Source: Lichenicola cladoniae (lineage in GTDB: Bacteria; Pseudomonadota; Alphaproteobacteria; Acetobacterales; Acetobacteraceae). From it: 64,000 nt of DNA. This document shows, in pieces, positions 54,446-64,000 of the stretch. The stretch is taken from assembly GCF_013201075.1 (NCBI RefSeq), contig NZ_CP053708.1, positions 3,105,501 to 3,169,500 on the forward strand, written 5' to 3'. Both the position numbers and the translations under genes were made by a program. Within the stretch, counting starts at the first letter, position 1. Every line of letters starts with the position of its first letter. The notes below the pieces were generated by a model. That model ran no database searches, was not told the DNA's origin, and saw only the letters and a program-made list of their open reading frames with translations.

Positions 54446-57088
54446 ATGACACGGATCCGCGGCGTCACGGTCTGCAGCATCGCGCTCATCGTCGTGTTGC
54501 CGATCCTGGTGCAGCTACCGGCGCTGATCGGCTGGCTATCCGCGAACCCACTGTTCAGGGACGCGGGCCTCAATATCGGCCAGGTCAGCCAGATCGTTCC
54601 GGGCTTCCCCGGCTGGATCGATCCGAATGCCGGCGCGACGACGCAGGCGCTCGGGCATCTGGCCGCCGAGGACTGGCTGCACGGGGAACTGCCCTGGTGG
54701 AACCCGTACGCCGCGCTCGGAATGCCGCTGGCCGCGGAAATGCAGAACTCCGCGCTGTTCCTGCCGTTCGTGCTGCTGCTGCATTTCGCCGACGGCCTGC
54801 TCTATCTGAAGATCAACCTGCAGATCCTCGCCGGCCTCAGCATGCTGGCGCTCCTGCACGAGATCGGGGTAGGCCGCCGGGAACGTCTGGTCGGCGCGCT
54901 CCTGCTGGAGTTCTGCGGCGCCTTTGCCTGGTTCGGCCACGCGCCGATCACCCCGATCGCGTTCCTGCCGCTGCTCGTGCTCGGGATCGAACGCTGCGCG
55001 CGTCTAAGCCGCGAAGGCCGGCCGGGTGGATGGCCCATGATCGCCATCGCCATCGCCGGTTCCATCGTCGCCGGGTTCCCCGAGACCGCCTTCCTGGACG
55101 GCCTGCTTGCCTTGGCCATTGCAGCCTGGCGGGTGGTGTCGGCCGGCTCCGTCCGACTGGCGCTGGCGCGGCGGATCATCGGCGGAGGCATTGTCGGCCT
55201 GATGCTGTCGGCTCCTGCGTGGTTGCCGTTCGCCGAGTCTCTTCCGGTTTCCTATCTCGGACAGAACGCCGATCTCCGCGGCGCTCACCTGATGGCAGCG
55301 AGCTATGCGCTGCTGCTGTTGCCGTACCTGCTCGGATCGCTGCTGTACGGACCCGAGACGATCCACGCCTCGGCGGAAATCTGGTGGCACACCGGCGGGT
55401 ATTGCGATCTCGCAATGGTCTTTGTCGCCCTGGTGGCAATCACCGGCACGGGCGGACGGCAGATTGGACTCCGGCGGGTTTTTGCCGGCTGGCTGGCCCT
55501 CAGCCTGCTCAAGGCCGCCGGGATGCCCGTCATCAGCCAGGCGTTCGACCTGATCCCGTTCATCCGCCAGACCCTGTTCCACGTCTATGCGTCGCCCGGC
55601 TGGGAATTTGCGCTGTGCGTACTTGCAGCCCTGGCACTGGATGATCTGAGATCGAACGCCGGCCCGTCCCGGCTGCGTCTTGGCGCACTTGCCACGGCCT
55701 GCGTCGTCGCGACCGTCGTCGCGAGCCTGAAGGCCGCACCGCTTATGCGCGAACTGGCCGCCCGCCTGCCCGGCTATCGTCTGTATCCGCTGCTGTCCGC
55801 GGCATGGGCCGCCGTCGCCGTTGCCGGATTGTGCTTCCTGCTGGCACCCGGCCGCGGAACGTTCGGGCGCCGTGCAGCGTCGTCCCTGCTCGTCGTGAAC
55901 GGCATCGCGCTCTTCGCGATACCCGTGCTGTCCGGAACGGTCGGTGGGAATATCGACACGGGACTGATGAAATTTCTGCAGGATCGTGCTGGGTTCGAAC
56001 GATTCTACAGCATGTTCATCGTGGCGCCGAACTACGGCAGCTATTTCCGGGTCGCCTCGCTCAACTACACGGCTGTGCCGGTTCCAGTTGCATTGACCAC
56101 GCGGCTTGCGCGTGACCTGGACCCGGACATGGACATGAGCGGCCTGCTCAGCGACAGGCTGCACAATATCGGCCGGGAGACAGCCGATCCGGCAAGCGAA
56201 CAGATCAACGCTGCGACCGCGATCGCACGCCTGGAACGGCTTGGGGTCGGTTATCTGGTGATGCCGCGGGGTTTCGATCCGCTGGTGGAGACGATGTCCG
56301 TGCAGGCGATACCCGGCGCGCTGATGCCGCAGTCGCTCGCTACCGTCACGACCATGACGGGATCTCTCTCGACCGGCCTGACCGGCAACGCGGACATACA
56401 GCAGGTCGGTATCGTGGTCGGCACCTATGGCGGGCATCCGCGCGGCCTGCTGACCGTGACGGTGTGCGCCGGTGGCACCTGTTCGACCGGGCAGGCCGAT
56501 CTTGCAGGCGCGGTCGATAACAAGCCGCTCTGGGTCGTGCTGGCACGCCCACTCGAAACCCGATCCGGCGACCGGATCGACTACCGGATCGTGCCGGGCC
56601 CACTGACCGGGCCGGTGGCAGTCTGGACGGTTCCGATCGGGCCCGGCAACCAGCCAGCGTCCTCAGGCATCCCGCCGGGCCATGCGGCCTTCGTGCTGTT
56701 GCGTTACCGCGCCCGCGTTGCCGGCCTGGAACTGGTGTATCGCGACGCGCTGGCCGACATCGTTCGCCTGCCCGACCCAGCACCCTATCTCGCAACCGAG
56801 CAGGGCCGTTGCGTGTTCCAGGTGCAATCGCGACAGGATCTGACCGCGACCTGCACCGGGACGGACCGGCTGATCCGGCGGGAACTGTTCTTTCCAGGCT
56901 GGAGCGCCGCCATCTCCGGGCGGGATGTCGGCGTCGACCGGTTCGACGACAGCTTCCAGAGCATTCCGCTGCCTGCCGGCCGGTCGCGTATTCGCTTCTC
57001 CTACGCTCCGCCGAATATCGGCTGGGCGTGGGCGGCCATGCTGCTCGGCTTCGCCGCTTTCGCCCTGCCCATGCGCCGACGCACATGA
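54446..57088 (+). CDS. YfhO-like multi-pass membrane protein
   Basis: An 880-residue protein with about a dozen helices in the first 520 residues, beginning CSIALIVVLPILVQLPALIG. The early extracytoplasmic loop has HGELPWWNPYAALGMPLAAE, typical of GT-C-like YfhO proteins, and the C-terminal beta region has the RELFFPGWSAAISGR and RIRFSYAPPNIGW motifs before a last helix. YfhO helps glycosylate lipoteichoic acid in Firmicutes; in Gram-negatives the role is probably glycan or lipid-linked sugar transfer at the outer face of the inner membrane. It starts 52 bases after purN and converges on the DUF2142-like gene. Confidence 0.8.
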   Translation: MTRIRGVTVCSIALIVVLPILVQLPALIGWLSANPLFRDAGLNIGQVSQIVPGFPGWIDPNAGATTQALGHLAAEDWLHGELPWWNPYAALGMPLAAEMQNSALFLPFVLLLHFADGLLYLKINLQILAGLSMLALLHEIGVGRRERLVGALLLEFCGAFAWFGHAPITPIAFLPLLVLGIERCARLSREGRPGGWPMIAIAIAGSIVAGFPETAFLDGLLALAIAAWRVVSAGSVRLALARRIIGGGIVGLMLSAPAWLPFAESLPVSYLGQNADLRGAHLMAASYALLLLPYLLGSLLYGPETIHASAEIWWHTGGYCDLAMVFVALVAITGTGGRQIGLRRVFAGWLALSLLKAAGMPVISQAFDLIPFIRQTLFHVYASPGWEFALCVLAALALDDLRSNAGPSRLRLGALATACVVATVVASLKAAPLMRELAARLPGYRLYPLLSAAWAAVAVAGLCFLLAPGRGTFGRRAASSLLVVNGIALFAIPVLSGTVGGNIDTGLMKFLQDRAGFERFYSMFIVAPNYGSYFRVASLNYTAVPVPVALTTRLARDLDPDMDMSGLLSDRLHNIGRETADPASEQINAATAIARLERLGVGYLVMPRGFDPLVETMSVQAIPGALMPQSLATVTTMTGSLSTGLTGNADIQQVGIVVGTYGGHPRGLLTVTVCAGGTCSTGQADLAGAVDNKPLWVVLARPLETRSGDRIDYRIVPGPLTGPVAVWTVPIGPGNQPASSGIPPGHAAFVLLRYRARVAGLELVYRDALADIVRLPDPAPYLATEQGRCVFQVQSRQDLTATCTGTDRLIRRELFFPGWSAAISGRDVGVDRFDDSFQSIPLPAGRSRIRFSYAPPNIGWAWAAMLLGFAAFALPMRRRT

Positions 57089-57098
57089 GTGCGGGCCG

Positions 57099-58517
57099 CT
57101 ACCACCCTGGGGTATAGTGGTGGCGGATCGCGCTGATGGTGACGAGAGCCGCCAGTAACGCCCAGCCAACGCAGACGACCGTGCTGCCTCTCGGCGCGAT
57201 TGCTTTAGGCTGCAACAACAGGATTCCGAAACACGCAAGCGGGATGAAGTAGCGGCCCTGCAGGCCGTCGACCGTCGCGGCACCGACCCTGGTCCAGTTG
57301 AGATAGAGCGTGCCGAGGATGCCGATCCCGCACAGCGCGATCACCATCAGCGTTGCCGACAGCACGTATGGCCGTTGGCGGCCTGGACGCTCCTGTCCAA
57401 GCAATGCCCCGATCACGAACACGCTGACGCCGTAGAACACCGGCGACATCGGAACGTCCAGCCATCCCAGGACGCCGATGAACTCCAGGCCCAGCCGTGC
57501 AGCCTCTATATGCAGCGTCTCGACGACGATCGCCGGAATCCGCAGCGGATGCGCCAGCAGCCAGCCGATCTGCTTGCCGGCATCGTTGGGTGTAATTACC
57601 GGACGGGCACCGAGGATCAGCCAGCCGAGCCCGATCGCCAGTGGCAGAAGCGGCAGCAGCAGCCACGATAAACCGGAACCATGCAGCCGCATCCGGCCGC
57701 TTCGCAGCCCGCCGATACCCGCCCAGAGGAGTGGAAGCGGCGCCAGCAGGAGATACGGAAGCTTCGCGGCGGCGATGCAACCGAGACCAGCCGAGACCGC
57801 AATCCAGGCGCCAGGGCCGGCATGCCGACGGTAGGCAAGCCTGGAGATCGACGCCGCTACGAGAGCCGAGGACGCAATGACCAAGGCGTCCTGCGAACAG
57901 GATGCGAACAGGGACAGTGTCATCGGCAGGCACAGCAGCCAGAATAACGGCAGGGCGCCGGACACGGTGATGGCGATCGCAAACGCTGCCATCAGCGTGG
58001 CGCAGAATGCGGTCGCCAAGCGTGCCAAGCGTAGGTCGGTTAACACTCCCTGGCCGGTTGCCTCGCCGGCCAGGATGCCGGCCGCGGCGGGCAGATAGAA
58101 GACCGGCGGATAGATCGCTGTGTTGGCAAAACTCACTTCGACCGGCGCACCCGGCTGCACCAGCGCGTCCCGCTCATAACGCCGCGCCGGAACGTCGACG
58201 TGGGCATGGAAGCGGAGATCGAAATAACCGTGGGCTAGCTGGTCGGCGCCGGCGGGCAACATTCCGCCGATCCGGCCGCTCTTCATGCGGGCGGATACCA
58301 GGCCACCATGCGCAACCTGTAACGCTCGCAGGAAATGACTATCCTCGTCGGCGGTCTGGAACGGTGGCATGTGCCAACTCAGTAAACAGGCGACCGGCAA
58401 TGCGACAAGCAGATACAGCGCCGCCAGAAGTCGCGGGCCACGCAATCCCGAGCGAACACGCGAGCTTGCAAGGCGCGTCCTGTCGCGCAGGATCAGATCG
58501 ACGCTCGAGGAAGCCAT
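57099..58517 (-). CDS. DUF2142-like multi-pass membrane protein
   Basis: A protein of about 472 residues with roughly ten helices. The first helix (LLAALYLLVALPVACLLSWH) is followed by PPFQTADEDSHFLRALQVAH, the acidic loop of the DUF2142 family, and a long periplasmic stretch. The family shares the layout of GT-C glycosyltransferases and often occurs in polysaccharide loci. The ATG at 58517 is used; a TTG at 58529 is in frame. The stop is ten bases from the YfhO-like stop, tail to tail. The reaction is unknown. Confidence 0.78.
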   Translation of the reverse strand: MASSSVDLILRDRTRLASSRVRSGLRGPRLLAALYLLVALPVACLLSWHMPPFQTADEDSHFLRALQVAHGGLVSARMKSGRIGGMLPAGADQLAHGYFDLRFHAHVDVPARRYERDALVQPGAPVEVSFANTAIYPPVFYLPAAAGILAGEATGQGVLTDLRLARLATAFCATLMAAFAIAITVSGALPLFWLLCLPMTLSLFASCSQDALVIASSALVAASISRLAYRRHAGPGAWIAVSAGLGCIAAAKLPYLLLAPLPLLWAGIGGLRSGRMRLHGSGLSWLLLPLLPLAIGLGWLILGARPVITPNDAGKQIGWLLAHPLRIPAIVVETLHIEAARLGLEFIGVLGWLDVPMSPVFYGVSVFVIGALLGQERPGRQRPYVLSATLMVIALCGIGILGTLYLNWTRVGAATVDGLQGRYFIPLACFGILLLQPKAIAPRGSTVVCVGWALLAALVTISAIRHHYTPGW

Positions 58518-58702
58518 CGCCCTGATCAAGCATCGACCAGGTCAAATGTTTCCCGTTCCGGACGCGATATTGCGGCAGAAAGGTTCAGCACGAACTGTTT
58601 TCGCTCTCGACGAGACCGCAGCGCCGGTCCGATGAATTCGCGTCACGCGATCTTGAGCGGATTCTCGCGCCGAACGACGCTCGCAGCCGTCCTGTCGTCA
58701 GC

Positions 58703-59974
58703 CTAAAAGGCGCGGACCCGAGGCGAACGCGTGCGCAACCCGAACGCCGCAAGTACGGCGGCGAGGTTCAGCACGGCCAGGTACCACGCCGGCGACACCG
58801 GATCGCCGGTCCAGTGGATCAGCGTCGCGAAGATGATCTGCGCGGTGCCGCCGAACACCGAGATACCCAGCGCATACAGGGTGCCGAAGCCGGTGGCGCG
58901 CACCGCCGGCGGGAACAGCTCGCACAGCACCACGATCGCCGCGGCGAAGCTGCCGACCTGGAGTATGGCGATGATCGCGGTGACCACGGCGAACGCCCAT
59001 GCGCCCGGATGCGCCTGCAGCAGCCACAGCATCGGCACGATCCCGAGCGCCAGCGCCAGGCGCGGCCAGACGATCAGCGGCAGCCGGCCGATCCGGTCCG
59101 ACAGCGCGCCGGCCCCCAGCGCCGCGACAGTGCCGAACACGCCGGCGACCACGGTGCCGAGCAGCGACAGGCCGGTCGGCAGATGCAGCACGGTCAGGGC
59201 GTAGGTGGTGATGTAGTTGAGGAAATACTGGCTGACGGTTCCGGCGATCACCAGCATCAACCCGCACAGCAGCGGCAGCACGCCCCCGGACAGCAACAGG
59301 GCGATCCGCCCGGACCCCGCCTTGGTTGCCGCGACCGGCACCTCGTACAGCCCACGGCGCAGCAGCATGCCGACCGGCACCACCAGCACGCCGAGCGCGA
59401 ACGGGATGCGCCAGCCCCAGTCCTCCATCGCCGGAGTTCCCAGCAGCTTGTCGGCGCCGTAGCCGAGCAGGCCGGCGGCCAGCACCGCCAGCATCTGGCT
59501 CGCCGACTGCCACGACGCGAAATAGCCGGCGCGACCGGGCGGCGCATTCTCCAGCAGATAGGTGGTGGCGGGGCCAGCCTCGGCGCCCCAGGCCAGGCCC
59601 TGGATCAGCCGTGCCAGCACCAGCAGGACCGGCGCGGCGAGGCCGATGCTGCGGTAGCCGGGCAGCACGGCGATCATCAGGCTGCCGAGCCCCATCAGGC
59701 CGAGCGAGACCATCATGCCGGCGCTGCGACCGCGCCGGTCGGCAAGATGGCCGACCAGGAATGCGCCGAGCGGCCGGGTCACGAAGCCGATGCCGAAGGT
59801 CGACACCGATAGCAGCAGGCTGATGAACGGGTCGTGGGCCGGGAAGAACACCCGGCCGATCATGACGGCAAACGTGCCGTAGGCGATGAAGTCGAACACC
59901 TCGAGCGCGTTGCCGAACACGGCGGCCGCGATCGCGGGCCGGCGCACGACATCGGCGTAAGGCGGCGACTTCAT
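58703..59974 (-). CDS. MFS transporter, metabolite:H+ symporter type (second)
   Basis: A 423-residue, 12-helix transporter. GNALEVFDFIAYGTFAVMIG and HLADRRGRSAGM match the MHS branch, and LIQGLAWGAEAGPATTYLLE is the family helix-4/5 motif. It probably imports a carboxylate, amino acid or osmolyte with protons. It is a lone gene upstream of a non-coding gap before the DUF2142 gene, and about 60 bases beyond the stop of ndk. It is distinct from the MHS protein at 20.7-22.0 kb. Confidence 0.9.
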   Translation of the reverse strand: MKSPPYADVVRRPAIAAAVFGNALEVFDFIAYGTFAVMIGRVFFPAHDPFISLLLSVSTFGIGFVTRPLGAFLVGHLADRRGRSAGMMVSLGLMGLGSLMIAVLPGYRSIGLAAPVLLVLARLIQGLAWGAEAGPATTYLLENAPPGRAGYFASWQSASQMLAVLAAGLLGYGADKLLGTPAMEDWGWRIPFALGVLVVPVGMLLRRGLYEVPVAATKAGSGRIALLLSGGVLPLLCGLMLVIAGTVSQYFLNYITTYALTVLHLPTGLSLLGTVVAGVFGTVAALGAGALSDRIGRLPLIVWPRLALALGIVPMLWLLQAHPGAWAFAVVTAIIAILQVGSFAAAIVVLCELFPPAVRATGFGTLYALGISVFGGTAQIIFATLIHWTGDPVSPAWYLAVLNLAAVLAAFGLRTRSPRVRAF

Positions 59975-60033
59975 GCCAGGGTCGGCGCCCGCGATCGGAC
60001 CCGACGGGTCCGATGCGGGCGCCAGTCCGAGGA

Positions 60034-60456
60034 TCAGGGCAGGATCTCGGTGCCGGCGAAGAAGAACGCGATCTCGGTCGCGGCATTCTCGGCGCTGTCC
60101 GAGCCATGCACGGAATTCGCCTCGATGCTCTCGGCGAACTGCGCGCGCACGGTGTGCGGCTCGGCCTTCTTGGGGTCGGTCGCGCCCATCACGTCGCGGT
60201 GCTTCAGGATGGCGCCTTCGCCTTCCAGCACCTGCACGACGACCGGTGCGCCGGTCATCGAGGACACCAGGCTGCCGTAGAACGGGCGCGCCTTGTGGAC
60301 TTCGTAGAACGCGCCGGCCTGCGCGTCGGACAGCTTGATGCGCTTCTGCGCGACGATGCGGAGGCCCGCTTCCTCGAACAGGGCGTTGATCTTGCCGGTA
60401 AGGTTACGACGCGTGGCGTCCGGCTTGAGGATCGACAGGGTGCGCTCGATGGCCAT
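60034..60456 (-). CDS. ndk: Nucleoside diphosphate kinase
   Basis: A 140-residue enzyme that balances NTP and dNTP pools by phosphate transfer through H117 in [10 protein letters not shown]. Other conserved parts are [14 protein letters not shown] at the N-terminus and [17 protein letters not shown]. The ATG at 60456 has AGGAG nine bases upstream; an ATG two codons earlier has poor spacing. It is divergent from the ABC-F gene. Confidence 0.96.
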   Translation of the reverse strand: MAIERTLSILKPDATRRNLTGKINALFEEAGLRIVAQKRIKLSDAQAGAFYEVHKARPFYGSLVSSMTGAPVVVQVLEGEGAILKHRDVMGATDPKKAEPHTVRAQFAESIEANSVHGSDSAENAATEIAFFFAGTEILP

Positions 60457-60586
60457 GGCCATTATCTCCTGGTTGGCCGGCACGAAGCAGGCTGGTGAGG
60501 TTGGGCCGCGATTTAGAGCAAAAACGTGGCACGTGCCACCGTCTCCACTGCTAGAACGCCGCACGATCCACAGGAGCACGATCCGC

Positions 60587-62476
60587 TTGAGCCTGCTCGT
60601 CATTTCCGCGCTGACGCTGCGCATCGCCGGCCGCACCCTGCTCGACCAGGCCGACCTCACCATCGATCCGGGTCGCCGCATCGGTCTGGTCGGTCGGAAC
60701 GGCGCCGGCAAGTCTACGCTGCTGGCGGCGATCGCCGGCGACATCCAGCCCGACGGCGGCGAGATCCGCCTGTCCAGCCGGGCCCGCATGGCGCGTATCC
60801 TGCAGGAGGCGCCGTCCGGCCCGCAGTCGCTACTGGACACCGTGCTGTCCGGCGACGTCGAGCGCACGCAGCTGCTGTCGGACGCCGACACCGTCACCGA
60901 TGCGACCCGCCTAGCCGACATCCACGAGCGCCTGCGGGCGATCGAGGCCGACAGCGCACCGGCCCGCGCGGCCACGATCCTGTCCGGCCTCGGCTTCGAT
61001 GCGGCCGCGCAGCAGCGCGCGGTGAATGACTTCTCCGGCGGCTGGCGCATGCGGGTGGCGCTGGCGACGGCGCTGTTCCTCAACCCCGACCTGCTGCTGC
61101 TCGACGAGCCGACCAACCATCTCGACCTCGAGGCGACGCTGTGGCTGGAGACCTGGCTGGCCCGGTTCCCGGGTGCGGCACTGATCGTCAGCCACGATCG
61201 CGGCCTGCTCGATCGCGCGGTCGAGGCGATCGCGCATCTGGACCGTGGCAAGATCTCGCTCACGCCGGGCGGCTACGACGAGTTCGTACGCATCCGCACC
61301 GAGCACGCGATGCAGCAGAACCGCGCCGCCGAGCGGATTGCGGCCCGCCGCGCGCACATGCAGTCGTTCGTGGACCGGTTCCGCGCCAAGGCCACCAAGG
61401 CGAAGCAGGCGCAGGCCCGGATCAAGGCGCTGGAGCGGCTGCCGGCGATCGAGAGCGTGGTCGAGGACACGCCGACCCGCTTCGCCTTCCCCGAGCCGCT
61501 GCAGCTGCCGCCGCCGATGCTGACGCTGGAGCGGGCGACGATCGGCTATGACGGCAGGCCGGTGCTGTCGAACCTGTCGCTGCGGCTCGACATGGAGGAC
61601 CGGATCGCGCTGCTCGGCGCCAACGGCAACGGCAAGTCCACCTTCGCCAAGCTGATCGCCGGCCGCCTCACGCCGATCTCCGGCACCATGCAGCGCCACC
61701 CGAAGCTGAAGGTCGGGTATTTCGCCCAGCACCAGGCGGAGGAGCTGGTGTTCGACGAGAGCCCGGTGCAGCACATGGCGCGGGCATTGCCGGCAGCACT
61801 TCCGACCGTGCTGCGCTCGCAGCTGGCCCGCTTCGGCCTGGACGCCAACCGCGCCGACACGCCGACGCGCGACCTGTCCGGCGGCGAGAAGGCGCGGCTG
61901 CTGCTGGCGCTGGCGACGCGGGATGCGCCGCAACTGCTGATCCTCGACGAACCGACCAACCATCTCGACCTCGACGCCCGCGAGGCGCTGATCCGTGCAC
62001 TGGCCGAGTTCGAGGGCGCGGTGCTGCTGATCAGCCACGACCCGCATCTGGTCGAGCTGGTCGCGGACCGGCTCTGGCTGGTCGGTGACGGCCGCGTGCA
62101 GCCGTTCGACGGGGACATGGCGGAATACCGGGTCTGGCTGTCGGAGCGGGCCCGCGCCGCCGCCCGCGAGGCACCGCGCGAACCGGGCTCGCGCCCCTCG
62201 CCCGCCCGCGCCGACGACCGCCGCGACCGGGCCGAGGTGCGCAAGGCGATGGCCCCGGTCCGCAAGCGCGCCCGCGACGCGGAAGCGCTGATGGCCAAGC
62301 TGGCTGCCGAGCGGACGGCGCTGGAAGCCAGGCTCGCCGACCCGGCGCTCTACGCCCCCGGCCGCACCGACGAAATCACCCGCGCCAACACCCGGCTGGC
62401 CGCGATCGGCCGCGAGCAGGCCAGCGCCGAGGAACAGTGGCTGGAAGCCGAGCAGGAACTCGAGGAGGCCTGCTGA
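60587..62476 (+). CDS. ABC-F family ATPase (Uup/YheS type)
   Basis: A 629-residue cytoplasmic protein with two ABC domains and no membrane segments. The first has [32 protein letters not shown] and [20 protein letters not shown]. The linker is basic ([20 protein letters not shown]), then the second has [32 protein letters not shown] and [22 protein letters not shown]-terminal coiled-coil (about residues 540-629) resembles Uup-type tails. ABC-F proteins bind ribosomes and relieve stalling. The start is a TTG with CAGGAG ten bases upstream. Confidence 0.92.
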   Translation: MSLLVISALTLRIAGRTLLDQADLTIDPGRRIGLVGRNGAGKSTLLAAIAGDIQPDGGEIRLSSRARMARILQEAPSGPQSLLDTVLSGDVERTQLLSDADTVTDATRLADIHERLRAIEADSAPARAATILSGLGFDAAAQQRAVNDFSGGWRMRVALATALFLNPDLLLLDEPTNHLDLEATLWLETWLARFPGAALIVSHDRGLLDRAVEAIAHLDRGKISLTPGGYDEFVRIRTEHAMQQNRAAERIAARRAHMQSFVDRFRAKATKAKQAQARIKALERLPAIESVVEDTPTRFAFPEPLQLPPPMLTLERATIGYDGRPVLSNLSLRLDMEDRIALLGANGNGKSTFAKLIAGRLTPISGTMQRHPKLKVGYFAQHQAEELVFDESPVQHMARALPAALPTVLRSQLARFGLDANRADTPTRDLSGGEKARLLLALATRDAPQLLILDEPTNHLDLDAREALIRALAEFEGAVLLISHDPHLVELVADRLWLVGDGRVQPFDGDMAEYRVWLSERARAAAREAPREPGSRPSPARADDRRDRAEVRKAMAPVRKRARDAEALMAKLAAERTALEARLADPALYAPGRTDEITRANTRLAAIGREQASAEEQWLEAEQELEEAC

Positions 62477-62491
62477 GCCTCCGACGACCCG

Positions 62492-63241
62492 TTACCGTCC
62501 GCCGGACACCGTCATGATGGTTCCGGTCACGTAGGAAGCGGCCGGCGACATCAGCCAGGCCACCGCCTCGGCGATCTCGGCAGCGGTTCCGGCGCGCTTC
62601 ATCGGGATGGTCGGGCCGACGCGGGCCTGGCGCTCCTGGCTGTTCATCTCGGTGTCGATGATGCCGGGCGCGACCGCGTTGACCCGGATGCCCTCGTCGC
62701 CCACTTCACGCGCAAGCCCCATGGTAAAGCTGTCGATCGCGCCCTTGCTCGCGGCGTACTGCACCAACTCGCCCGGTGCACCCAGCCGTGCCGCGACCGA
62801 CCCCAGGTTCACGATCGAGCCACCCCGGCCACCGTGCCGCGTCGACAAGATCCGCACCGCATCGCGGGCGCACAGGATGGTGCCGATCACGTTGATCGCC
62901 ATCGTCCGGGTCAGCACGTCGAGGGTCAGCTCATCCAGCCGCCCGGACGCCCCGGTGATGCCTGCATTGTTGACCAGCCCGGCCAGGGGCCCGAGTTCCG
63001 CCTGCGCTAGCTCGAACAGCCTGCGGACATCGTCCTCGTTCGAGACATCGGCCGCGATGGCGGAGGCGCGGCCACCGGACTGCCGGATGCCGGCGACGAC
63101 CGCATCGGCGTCGGCCGACCGGGCGGCGTAATTGACCGCAACGGCATAGCCGTCGGCCGCAAGCTTGCGACAGATGGCGGCACCAATGCCGCGGCTGCCG
63201 CCGGTCACGATGACCAGTCCCCGTGCTGACACGTCATTCAT
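62492..63241 (-). CDS. Short-chain dehydrogenase/reductase (FabG-like)
   Basis: A 249-residue classical SDR. VTGGSRGIGAAICRKLA is the TGxxxGIG loop, NYAARSADAD suggests NADP preference, LVNNAGITG is the NNAG motif, and the active site is NLGSVAARLG with YAASKGAIDS (YxxxK). The C-terminus VAWLMSPAASYVTGTIMTV is the usual subunit-interface region. The ATG at 63241 has AAGGA eight bases upstream. It may be a general oxidoreductase with a 3-oxoacyl or sugar substrate. It converges on the ABC-F gene with a 15-base gap. Confidence 0.9.
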   Translation of the reverse strand: MNDVSARGLVIVTGGSRGIGAAICRKLAADGYAVAVNYAARSADADAVVAGIRQSGGRASAIAADVSNEDDVRRLFELAQAELGPLAGLVNNAGITGASGRLDELTLDVLTRTMAINVIGTILCARDAVRILSTRHGGRGGSIVNLGSVAARLGAPGELVQYAASKGAIDSFTMGLAREVGDEGIRVNAVAPGIIDTEMNSQERQARVGPTIPMKRAGTAAEIAEAVAWLMSPAASYVTGTIMTVSGGR

Positions 63242-63612
63242 CGCAGGTTTCCTTCGCATGATCGACCGGCAGCATGCACGCAGTGCGGCTGCGGACGCTA
63301 TGGGCCACCGTGACCCCGACGGTCGGGTGCAAGCACATTATCAGCCGCTTTGTGCCAGATGTTGACCTTGAGCGAGGTTCACAGGCTCCTCGAAAGCGGA
63401 CACGGGAACGAACACTGCCCGACGATGAACTGGCCGTTTATCGTGCTCGCACCACACATGTCGTGCATTGTCACGGAGCCTGCCATGGCGGCAAGGCGCA
63501 GGGGATTTGTATTGATGGTCGGACCCGGTATCGGATCAGCGCGGTCATCACGCTATCTCCTGCCACCCTTGATGGTCCTCCTGCTCCATATCGCGATGAG
63601 CATGGGCATTAG
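63242..63612. other. Intergenic region before the last gene
   Basis: No supported coding sequence. A hydrophobic stretch in another frame (63350-63715, with RYLLPPLMVLLLHIAMSM) may be the N-terminal part of the following gene if a frameshift is present. Confidence 0.3.
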
Positions 63613-63660
63613 TTCACTGAGCGTGAACGACAGCTTTGGCGCAACTGCCGTCGGTATGCT

Positions 63661-64000
63661 TTGGCTATCGCGGGATGGCTGGTCCTGCCGGTTGCGGTTG
63701 TCGTTTACGTCGTAAGGAAGATAGCCTCCAGGCAGTGGCGATCGGCGTTTTCCGGCCTCGCGGCGATCGGTTTTGTTGTAGGCATAAGCCCGCTATTGTC
63801 GATCATCGACCTCGAGATCAGGCTGGCAGGGCGTATGCCGGATTATCTCAAGGCGCTTGCCGAGCTACCGCAAGCCAAGAGTGCCTTTCATGCTTTCGAG
63901 TGGGGAGGATGGGCTGGTGGAACGGATGAATTCTTCATCTACACCTCGAACCCCTCGGCCTTACTGCACGGGAAGCCTGCTCTCGTGGGAAATGTCCTCC
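63661..64000 (+). CDS. Unidentified membrane protein, 3' truncated by the window edge
   Basis: The frame is open from a stop at 63610-63612 to the end of the window. A TTG at 63661 gives LAIAGWLVLPVAVVVYVVRK, then FSGLAAIGFVVGISPLLSII as a second hydrophobic segment, and a polar part ending FIYTSNPSALLHGKPALVGN. No good ribosome site precedes the TTG, and no ATG is available, so the true N-terminus may lie in the upstream frame with a frameshift. The family is not recognised. Confidence 0.45.
   Translation, partial: MAIAGWLVLPVAVVVYVVRKIASRQWRSAFSGLAAIGFVVGISPLLSIIDLEIRLAGRMPDYLKALAELPQAKSAFHAFEWGGWAGGTDEFFIYTSNPSALLHGKPALVGNVL

Overview
This is a 64 kb window of high-GC chromosomal DNA with tightly packed, often overlapping genes. 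It looks like an alphaproteobacterium and most likely an acetic-acid-bacteria relative (Acetobacteraceae, Rhodospirillales). That is an inference from gene content and order: argH-lptM and lysA-TIGR02302/DUF4175 blocks, hda divergent from purMN, ppk1-ppx, a UrcA-family protein, and a perfect CtrA-type TTAA-N7-TTAA box. No rRNA, tRNA, CRISPR array or prophage was seen. Most stop/start junctions inside operons are 4-base ATGA/GTGA overlaps.

Layout. 1-1.2 kb: end of a GGDEF protein and a small membrane protein. 1.2-4.2 kb (minus): a fully overlapping operon of N-formylglutamate amidohydrolase family, aroE, coaE and dnaQ. 4.3-6.3 kb: two transglutaminase-like genes. 6.3-8.5 kb: TlpA-like thioredoxin, argH and a 51-aa lipoprotein (lptM). 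8.5-13.7 kb: an accessory block (trypsin-like protease, two very small ORFs, alpha/beta hydrolase, a repeat-bearing glycosyltransferase downstream of a CtrA box, cytidine deaminase) that separates argH-lptM from lysA and a DUF4175 protein (13.8-17.8 kb). 17.9-25.1 kb: carboxylesterase, ribokinase, two MFS transporters and a Kef-type antiporter.

25.1-34 kb is a mosaic of accessory metabolism: an orphan 2OG-Fe(II) dioxygenase, quinone reductase-like and SDR enzymes, an acyltransferase-3, a divergent Old Yellow Enzyme/ArsR pair with a clear dyad operator, and a PLP-dependent decarboxylase. 33.9-38.6 kb (minus) is a coupled ppk1-ppx-cdh polyphosphate/phospholipid operon. 39-46.3 kb is the most plastic part: UrcA protein, a 903-aa adhesin-like protein with an N-terminal nonapeptide array, a decayed IS5-family element, an IS630-family element with a frameshifted transposase, and AT-rich DNA.

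46.4-51.6 kb: gamma-glutamyltransferase and a four-PAS/GAF hybrid histidine kinase. 51.7-54.4 kb: hda divergent from purM-purN. 54.4-58.5 kb: two convergent large membrane proteins (YfhO-like and DUF2142-like), probably for cell-surface glycans. 58.7-63.2 kb: MFS transporter, ndk, an ABC-F ATPase and an SDR. The window ends inside an unidentified membrane protein.

No single unmistakable novel system was found. The items most worth following are the CtrA box in front of the ten-repeat glycosyltransferase, the N-terminally RTX-like adhesin, the orphan PF10014-type dioxygenase, the OYE/ArsR operator and the coupling of cdh to polyphosphate genes.
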